From: Tubulanus polymorphus
Lineage: Eukaryota; Nemertea; Palaeonemertea; Tubulaniformes; Tubulanidae
Length of the DNA: 64,000 nucleotides
Direction of reading: 5' to 3'
NCBI RefSeq assembly: GCF_964204645.1
Contig: NC_134025.1
Location: forward strand, 12,715,001 to 12,779,000
Each line of letters starts with the position of its first letter. Within the stretch, counting starts at the first letter, position 1. Shown here in pieces: positions 57,321 to 64,000 of this stretch. Under the pieces are notes generated by a model. That model saw only the letters and a program-made list of their open reading frames with translations. It searched no databases and was not told where the DNA came from. The translations under genes and the position numbers were made by a program.

Positions 57321-58621
57321 TATTATTATTTTTTTCCACACATTTTTTGTCAAAAGTACATAGGCTTTTTTACCTTACCGCTGTTGCCGATACAATCCGT
57401 CTGATATCATTCAGCTCAGTTCGATCTACAAATACTCCGTGCGAATTTTGAAGAATCAACGTTACAAAAGCACTGTCGGGCCGTAAACATCGAAAATTGA
57501 GCCCCATTCAAAGAGCCGACATGTTTTTCTAAGTCGTCTTTCCGAAATCTACCGCACGTTTCTTGTCACATCGATTATCAATTCAAGCATAAATTAACAA
57601 ATTTATTACCGAAAGATTGCACATTCTGTCGCGGTTTTTAAAAACTAATTTTAACAGTAACCCATTTTCCTCATCAAATTATATTACTGATACACAGGAA
57701 ATTTACTACTTTAGATTTTAAAAGCAGTGTCGAGGCTAAACATCGACAAATCGACGTGTGTCACTACATAGTCGTTCCGTGGCTGAGAATCAAATCGAGT
57801 ACAAATTAATTTATTACTACAAGTGATTTGGCTGCGGGCGTTAAGCAGTTAATTTAGCAATACCTATTTTTCTTTACCAAAATTAAACGTGTATTTACTA
57901 AGATAAATCATGAGTGTACCGGGGAGTCGTAGGCCTAAACGAAACACGCCGAAGAGATATAGCGGAGAAAAGCTGTTATGTCGACGAGGTATCAAAATAA
58001 AATAATATATTACTTTATTCGGCCGCGGGCATCAACCTCTATATCAATACCATCAATACTCTATAGTTCCTACAGTACATACCGATCATTGTCAAATGCA
58101 CAAGGTATTTACTAAATACAAGTATATAACACACTCCTTTCCGTATGCTGGAGTCACACTTGAAATTTGGAGTAAGCGTTCGCTGTGGGGGAAAGGAGAT
58201 CGTTCGCTTTGTCGCTTGAAGTGTTTATCGAGTTTGACGCGGCTTTAGGCCTACCGGTACTGTCTCAAACAAACACAGTATAATTGTTGCGTTTATTAAC
58301 GGACTCATTGGATAGAACTTCAAAACAAAATTTACGATATTTAGGTGGGTTGTTATTCAATAGGCCTACGACCAATCTGTCCGGATGTTAGGCCTACGCA
58401 TATACATAGGCTTACATAGGCTAGTAGCCTCTACTAGGTTAAGCGTTCGCTGTGGGGGAACGGAGATCGTTCGATGTGTCGCTTGAAATGTTTATCGAGT
58501 TTTACGCGACCTTAAGGCTTTAGTATTGTGGCTGATAAGGGCCATGCGTAAAAAAAACACGTATTTGCAAATGAGGGCGACATTATGACAAAATGACAAA
58601 ACTAAAATAACGCGACAAAAC
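57321..58621 (+). repeat. Unit 3 leader, with the empty site of the 1.3-kb element
   Basis: Copy of the unit 1 leader with the same added segment. At about 58281-58300 it reads acagtataattgttgcgttt without insertion, the pre-insertion state of 47498-48829. Confidence 0.75.
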
Positions 58622-60622
58622 AATAATTTTGGTTTTGTCGCCCGCGACAATTCATTATTTTGGTTTTATCGCCCGCGACAATTTATTATTTCGGTTTTAT
58701 CGCCCGCGACAATTCATTAATTTGGTTTTAGTCACCCGCGACAAATCAATATTTTGGTTTTGTCGCCCACGACAATTCAATATTTTGGTTTTATCGCCCG
58801 CGACAATTCATTATTTTGGTTTTATCGCCCGCGACAATTTATTATTTCGGTTTTATTGCCCGCGACAATTCATTAATTTGGTTTTAGTCACCCGCGACAA
58901 ATCAATATTTTGGTTTTGTCGCCCACGACAATTCAATATTTTGGTTTTATCGCCCGCGACAATTCATTATTTTGGTTTTATCGCCCGCGACAATTCATTA
59001 TTTTGGTGTTGTCGCACGCGACAATTCATTATTTTGGTTTTATCGCCCGCGACAATTTATTTTTTTTTGTCGCGGTTTTATGGCCTGCGACAATTCAATA
59101 TTTTGGTTTTATCGCCCACGACAATTCATTATTTTGGTTTTATCACCCGCGACAATTCATTAGTTTGGTTTTGTCGCCCGCGACAATTCAATATTTTGGT
59201 TTTGTCCCACACGACAATTCAATATTTTGGTTTTATCGCCTGCGACAATTCAATATTTTGGTTTTATCGCCAGCGACAATTCATTATTTTGGTTTTGTCG
59301 CCCGCGACAATTCATTATTTTGGTTATATCGCCCGCGACAATTCATTATTTTGGTTTTTTCGCACGCGACAATTCATTATTTTTGTTTTATCACCCGCGA
59401 CACTTCAATATTTTGGTTTTATCACCTGCGACAATTCAATATTTTGGTTTTATCGCCAGCGACAATTCATTATTTTTGTTTTATCGCCCGCGACAATTCA
59501 TTATTTTGGTTTTATCGCCAGCGACAATTCATTAGTTTGGTTTTGTCGCCCGCGACAATTCAATATTTTGGTTTTGTCCCACGCGACAATTCAATATTTT
59601 GGTTTTATCGCCCGCGACAATTCATTAGTTTGGTTTTGTCACCCGCGACAATTCAATATTTTGGTTATGTCGCCCGCGACAATTCAAGATTTTGGTTTTA
59701 TCGCCCGCGAAAATTCAATATTTTGGTTTTATCGCCAGCGACGATTGATTATTTTGGTTTAATCGCCCGCGACAATTATTTTTTGGTTTTGTCGCCCACT
59801 TTATTAGCTTTTGAATAATTAGGCCAATTAATAACGTAATAAAGACTTATGCTTTCGCCTATTTTGAAGTCGATTAATCTGATATAGTACGGAAGCGATA
59901 AAGGGCCTCGAGTTGTCGCGACAATTCATTAGTTTGGTTTTGTCGCCCGCGACAATTCAATATTTTGGTTTTGTCCCACGCGACAATTCAATATTTTGGT
60001 TTTATCGCCCGCGACAATTCATTAGTTTGGTTTTGTCGCCCGCGACAATTCAATATTTTGGTTTTATCGCCCGCGACAATTCATTTTTTGGTTTTGTCGC
60101 CCGCGACAATTCAATATTTTGGTTTTATCGCCAGCGACGATTGATTATTTTGGTTTTATCGCCCGCGACAATTATTTTTTGGTTTTGTCGCCCACTTTAT
60201 TAGCTTTTGAATAATTAGGCCAATTACTAACGTAATAAAGACTTATGCTTTCGCCTATTTTGAAGTCGATTAATCTGATATAGTACGGAAGCGATTAAGG
60301 GCCTCGAGTTGTCGCGACAATTCATTAGTTTGGTTTTGTCGCCCGCGACAATTCAATATTTTGGTTTTGTCCCATGCGACAATGCAATATTTTGGTTTTA
60401 TCGCCCGCGACAATTCATTAGTTTGGTTTTGTCGCCCGCGACAATTCAATATTTTGGTTTTGTCGCCCGCGACAATTCAAGATTTTGGTTTTATCGCCCG
60501 CGACAATTCATTTTTTTGGTTTTGTCGCCCGCGACCATTCAATATTTTGGTTTTATCGCCAGCGACAATTGATTATTTTGGTTTTATTGCCCGCGACAAT
60601 TATTTTTTTGGTTTTGTCGCCC
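58622..60622 (+). repeat. 31-bp satellite array 3 with higher-order duplications
   Basis: Satellite blocks at 58622-59798, 59912-60190 and 60310-60622. They are separated by three copies of a ~115-bp segment (actttattagcttttgaata ... agggcctcgagttgtcgcga) at 59799, 60191 and 60623. The duplicated period is about 396-430 bp. The junctions show satellite fused to the palindrome edge. Confidence 0.85.
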
Positions 60623-60713
60623 ACTTTATTAGCTTTTGAATAATTAGGCCAATTAATAACGTAATAAAGACTTATGCTTTCGCCTATTTTGAAGTCGATT
60701 AATCTGATATAGA

Positions 60714-61345
60714 ACGGAAGCGATAAAGGGCCTCGAGTTGTCGCGTTCAAACTCGACAAGTCGCCATATTTATTTCGATATATCGCGATATAAGTCCACA
60801 TGAATATGTCTACAATCGTGACATTTTCACAACAAATTTCGCTTTTTTGCTCATTTTCCACGGGACAAGCCGTCATTTGAAGACATGTCTAAATGTAAGA
60901 TGAGAACGCTAGTAATATGACGACTGAGTTTCAAGTCGTCATGAATATGTCGACTTGTCGCGAGAAAAATGGTCGAGAAAACGAAATATGTCGTCAAAAC
61001 GTCACAATATATCGACGTATTCATGTCGACTTGACGCAATATATCGCGGTATGTCGACATAAATATGGCGACTTGTCGAGTTGGAACGCGACATCTCGAG
61101 GCCCCTTATCGCTTCTTTAGCTTTTGAATAATTAGGCCAATTAATAATGTAATAAAGACTTATGCTTTCGCCTATTTTGGAGTCGATTAATCTGATATAG
61201 TACGGAAGCGATAAAGGGCCTCGAGTTGTCGCGTTCAAACTCGACAAGTCGCCATATTTATGTCGATATATCGCGATATATCGCATCAAGTCAACATAAA
61301 TATGTTGACATATCGTGACGTTTTGACGACTTGAAACTCAGTCGT
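60714..61345. repeat. Long palindrome of unit 3 plus a third arm
   Basis: Same structure as 55894-56545: arms 60714 to about 60915 and about 60915 to 61115, then a half-arm from 61204. A few bases of the left arm are deleted. Confidence 0.7.
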
Positions 61346-62135
61346 CATATCACTGGCGTCCTCATCTTTCAGCAACGCCAGTCACATGGAGTCGCACGTG
61401 TTCTACTTTCTGCGACGCGACACGACTGTCACAACCAACCGACGCGCTCTTGCGACTGGCAGAAACTATTTGCACACAATCGTATTGCAACCGACTTGCA
61501 CCGAAACTTGCGGTGCAACGCAAGGATCGCCTCGTGTCACAAGACCAACCTACGTCTGGATTTAAGTTACTGCGGAGCACCAGAAATATTTTTTTTTTCG
61601 TTCAAAAGACTTTTCGCTTGAAAATTCTTTCGTCGGAACAAAATTTATTTCGTTCGAACCAATAATATTCTATACGATTGAACCAATTTGAAAAAATCGT
61701 AAGAACAAAGTTGAACAAACTTTTTTTTGTCCAAACGAAAGGTTTTTCGTTCGAACAATCGTTCAATTGAACAGAATCTTTTTTAATTTGAACAGAATTT
61801 TCTTGTCAGAACATAAAGTTTTTCGTTCGAACAAGTATATTGAAAAAAGTTTTTTCTCCGAACCGAAAGTATGAACTATTTCGTTCAATCGAACAGAATT
61901 GTTTTCATTCAAACATTCGTTTGAAAAAATTTTTTCGCTCGACCAAATTTTTTTGCCGGGACTAAAAATTTTTCATTTCAACTATAACATAGCTTCTTAT
62001 TTGAACACATTTTTTGTCAGAATGAAGAAAATTTTTGGTTCAAGCAAAAAGCGTATTGTTCGATCAAACAGGATTAGTTTCATTCGAACAAGATTTTCTT
62101 GTTGGAACATCAAGTTTTTTGGTCGAACAGCGTGT
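61346..62135. repeat. Unit 3 spacer and TTCGAA-rich zone
   Basis: Matches 56546-57160 and extends further with the part seen in unit 1 ('ttgccgggact', 'tttggtcgaacagcgtgtta'). Confidence 0.6.
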
Positions 62136-62169
62136 TAAGGTCGATTTGGAAATTTACTCGGTCTGGTAT

Positions 62170-62475
62170 ATGTTGGATTACTGTGTATGTTATTTGTCAG
62201 GACATTAAACAGAAGACAACTTAGGATAGACCTTGCGTGACTCCACTAGTCCGACTTATTCCAAGATGAGGCGTTCGGTTGATTTCGGCTACAAGTTTTC
62301 GTTCAGAGATAACTGCTGAGCCATTTGGGCGACCAATCATTGATACTGTTTCCTAATAGCCTGTTTAGTAATGGCTGATGTTGTGCCTTATCAAATGCTT
62401 CGTCGAAATCCACCGTTGAACAGGATTCTAAGACTGTGCAGAAAACCCGTTATCGCTGCTTTGCAGCTATATTTT
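62170..62475 (-). pseudogene. LINE reverse-transcriptase fragment (unit 3 end)
   Basis: Minus strand: AITGFCTVLNP-like start, VDFDEAFDKAQHQPLLNRLL, WLSSYLSERKLVAEINRTPH, TSGVTQG, then frame loss. It abuts the right edge of the 16-kb insertion. Confidence 0.65.
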
Positions 62476-62477
62476 CA

Positions 62478-62637
62478 ATTAGGATCGGTTATGACATTAA
62501 TTTCTACTGGTGTCATAACATTTTTGAACATCAAGCCTATGGAATATAAATCAGGTAAGAACGAAACAGATGTACTACAACCAAACGTCGAAACAGAAAA
62601 TGAATCAGAACAAAAATTAACTAAAATAAATGAGTGA
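62478..62637 (+). pseudogene. Polinton membrane-protein gene, second part
   Basis: Continues the frame broken at 46402. A hydrophobic stretch (SVMTLISTGVITFLNI) forms a membrane segment, followed by an acidic tail to TGA 62635-62637. It overlaps the start of the next gene by 8 bases, the tight packing expected in a Polinton. Confidence 0.6.
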
Positions 62638-62998
62638 TGGCGTTAAGAAAAAGGCTAGATCAGAGAAACAAATTAAATGGGCAAGAGAATTAGGTAAAAG
62701 ATCTTCAGAATTAAAAAAAGCTAAGAAAAAGAAATTAACTGATATAAATGAATCACAGACTTTATCTGATAATGATTCAAATAATAATCCATCTGATTCT
62801 TCTAATGCTGGAAGTAATTATAAATTATATATTACAATTGGATTAGTAACAGTTATTATATTATCCGGTGTAATATATAAATCAAAATTCAAATCTGATG
62901 ATAAAGATGATTCCAATGACAATAAACCTATCATACCAGAAAATAAGTCAAATCATAAAGTCATTGAAACTAAATCTAAATTATTATTAATGGATTAA
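62630..62998 (+). CDS. Polinton small membrane protein
   Basis: ATG 62630 to TAA 62998, 122 aa. A Lys-rich N-terminus (KKKARSEKQIKWARELGKRS) and Asn/Ser linker lead to one membrane segment (LYITIGLVTVIILSGVIY) and an acidic, Asn-rich tail. It overlaps the gene before and ends 6 bases before the integrase start. Small single-span proteins of this kind occur beside integrase in Polintons; the function is unknown. The frame is intact. Confidence 0.6.
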   Translation: MSDGVKKKARSEKQIKWARELGKRSSELKKAKKKKLTDINESQTLSDNDSNNNPSDSSNAGSNYKLYITIGLVTVIILSGVIYKSKFKSDDKDDSNDNKPIIPENKSNHKVIETKSKLLLMD

Positions 62999-63004
62999 AA
63001 GAAG

Positions 63005-63997
63005 ATGAAAAAAGAACAATATCTGAGAGATTTATATTATAACCCAGAAAGTGAAGTATCATATTCTAACGTTTCAGAATTATGGAATAAAATTAAATCT
63101 GATAATGAAAATGGTGATATAAAATATAGTGAATTAAAATCATGGTTACAAAATCAACCAACATATCAAATCCACAAGAAAATGGATAAAACTTATTTAA
63201 CAAAAAAAGTTATGGTTTCATATATTGATCAACAATGGCAAGCTGATTTAATTGACATGAAGAACTTAGAAAAATACAACAAAGGATATTTCTGGATATT
63301 GAATGTTATAGACATATTCAGTCGATACGCATGGTCAATTCCAATCAAAAATAAAACTGGAATAGAAGTTACAAATGCTTTTAAGAATATATTTAAAGAA
63401 GCTATTGCAGATAAGATACAATTTGATGAAGGTAAGGAATTCTATAACAAACATTTTAAAAAACTATTATCTGATAACGATGTAGAATATTTTTCAACAC
63501 ACTCAGATAAAAAAGCATCTATTATAGAAAGATTTAATAAAACATTGAAATCTAGAATGTGGAAATATAATTCGGAAATAGTTTGGAATAATTTATATGG
63601 AGCGTTTGTTACACATGATTTCGGTGAACCTAGATTCAAAATTGGACAACACGTTAGAATATCTAAATATAGAAAAACCTTTTATAAAGGTTATACCCCT
63701 AATTTTACTGAAGAAATATTTAAAATTTAAAGTACAATATTAACTTAACCTTTTGTTTATAAATTAGAAGATCTAAAAGATGATGAAATATTAGGTTATT
63801 TCTATGAACAAGAATTATCACTTGTACCAAATCCAGATGAAATAGAATACAAAATAGAAAAAGTATTGAAAACAAAAACTCTTAAAGGAAAAAAGTATTC
63901 TTTGGTGAAATATAAAGGATATGATGATAAATTTAATGAATGGATTTTATCTAGTAAAATTAAAAAAATAAATGAATATAGATTTATGTATATTTGA
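63005..63997 (+). pseudogene. Polinton integrase with chromodomain
   Basis: ATG 63005. The core has WQADLIDM (D), KIQFDEGKEF (D) and KASIIERFNKTLKSRMWKY (E), the retroviral-type DDE of Polintons. The region after the core jumps from VWNNLYGAFV to THDFGEPRFKIGQHVRISKY; the usual ~50 residues between are missing, an internal deletion. In-frame TAA codons at 63728 and 63752 precede a chromodomain (EYKIEKVLKTKTLKGKKYSL ... DDKFNEWI), ending TGA 63995-63997. The gene would insert Polinton DNA with 6-bp duplications. Confidence 0.8.
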
Positions 63998-64000
63998 ACC

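Larger units (their letters stand above)
46403..62483. mobile_element. 16-kb composite insertion of three tandem repeat units
   Basis: ATTAGG occurs at both edges (46397-46402 and 62478-62483). The split Polinton reading frame continues exactly across them, so the block is an insertion with a 6-bp target duplication. Inside are three diverged tandem units (about 46517-53640, 53641-57320 and 57321-62477). Each starts near 'ccacac...ttt...aaaagtacataggc' and ends 'gctgctttgcagctata'. Order in each unit: leader subrepeats, 31-bp satellite, TTCGAA-rich zone, antisense RT fragment. Units 2 and 3 have long palindromes between satellite and TTCGAA zone; unit 1 has a dispersed repeat there. No transposase gene is visible. 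Confidence 0.65.

Noticed and set aside
49147-60622. CRISPR-like regular repeats
   Set aside because: Units abut directly without unique spacers, the genome is eukaryotic, and no cas genes exist.
58622-60639. Long open frames in array 3
   Set aside because: Same satellite artefact.

Overview
The window is intron-rich eukaryotic nuclear DNA, most likely from a marine invertebrate animal. The signs are a gene of about 30 short exons with GT/AG borders, many dispersed repeats and MITEs, and endogenous Polinton, hAT, Ty3/gypsy and LINE copies. The exact phylum cannot be read from the sequence. A deuterostome such as a hemichordate or echinoderm is a guess. There are no bacterial operons, rRNA genes, CRISPR arrays or convincing tRNA genes.

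Layout. (1) 492-14076, + strand: one long gene. In order it encodes a ubiquitin-specific protease (USP) domain, a small exon amplified four times in tandem, an integrase-type DDE transposase with a zinc-binding head, an SH3-like tail, a Cys-rich CXC-like segment, a PHD finger and a C-terminal helical region. Its introns carry piggyBac-like and hAT-like MITEs. (2) 14186-16761: an inverted-repeat element with 381-bp arms enclosing LINE, mariner and MITE remnants. (3) 16762-22016: no gene; a perfect 47-nt hairpin, a dispersed repeat and a 48-bp minisatellite. (4) 22017-25775: a complete but broken hAT transposon. (5) 26895-29215, - strand: a gene with OB-fold (RPA-like) domains. (6) 31643-41624, - strand: a decayed Ty3/gypsy LTR retrotransposon with a tRNA-Leu primer site and two extra reading frames after integrase, inserted in a LINE tail. 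(7) 41625-42033: a MITE abutting the 5' LTR. (8) 44650-63997: a Polinton/Maverick fragment (zinc finger, HNH nuclease, membrane proteins, integrase plus chromodomain). It is split by a 16-kb insertion flanked by a 6-bp direct repeat.

The 16-kb insertion (46403-62483) is three tandem, diverged copies of one composite unit. Each copy has a leader of related subrepeats, an array of a 31-bp satellite with a dyad core (TGTCGC-CC-GCGACA), a zone rich in TTCGAA, and a piece of LINE reverse transcriptase in antisense. Copies 2 and 3 also carry long palindromes. The first copy contains a 1.3-kb transposon (47507-48820) with about 129-bp inverted repeats. That transposon carries the catalytic-Cys first exon of a USP, in the splice phase needed to join the USP gene at the start of the window. 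The two loci together suggest a cut-and-paste transposon family that encodes a deubiquitinase fused to an integrase and a PHD finger, with an internally deleted derivative. This is the best candidate for an undescribed system here.
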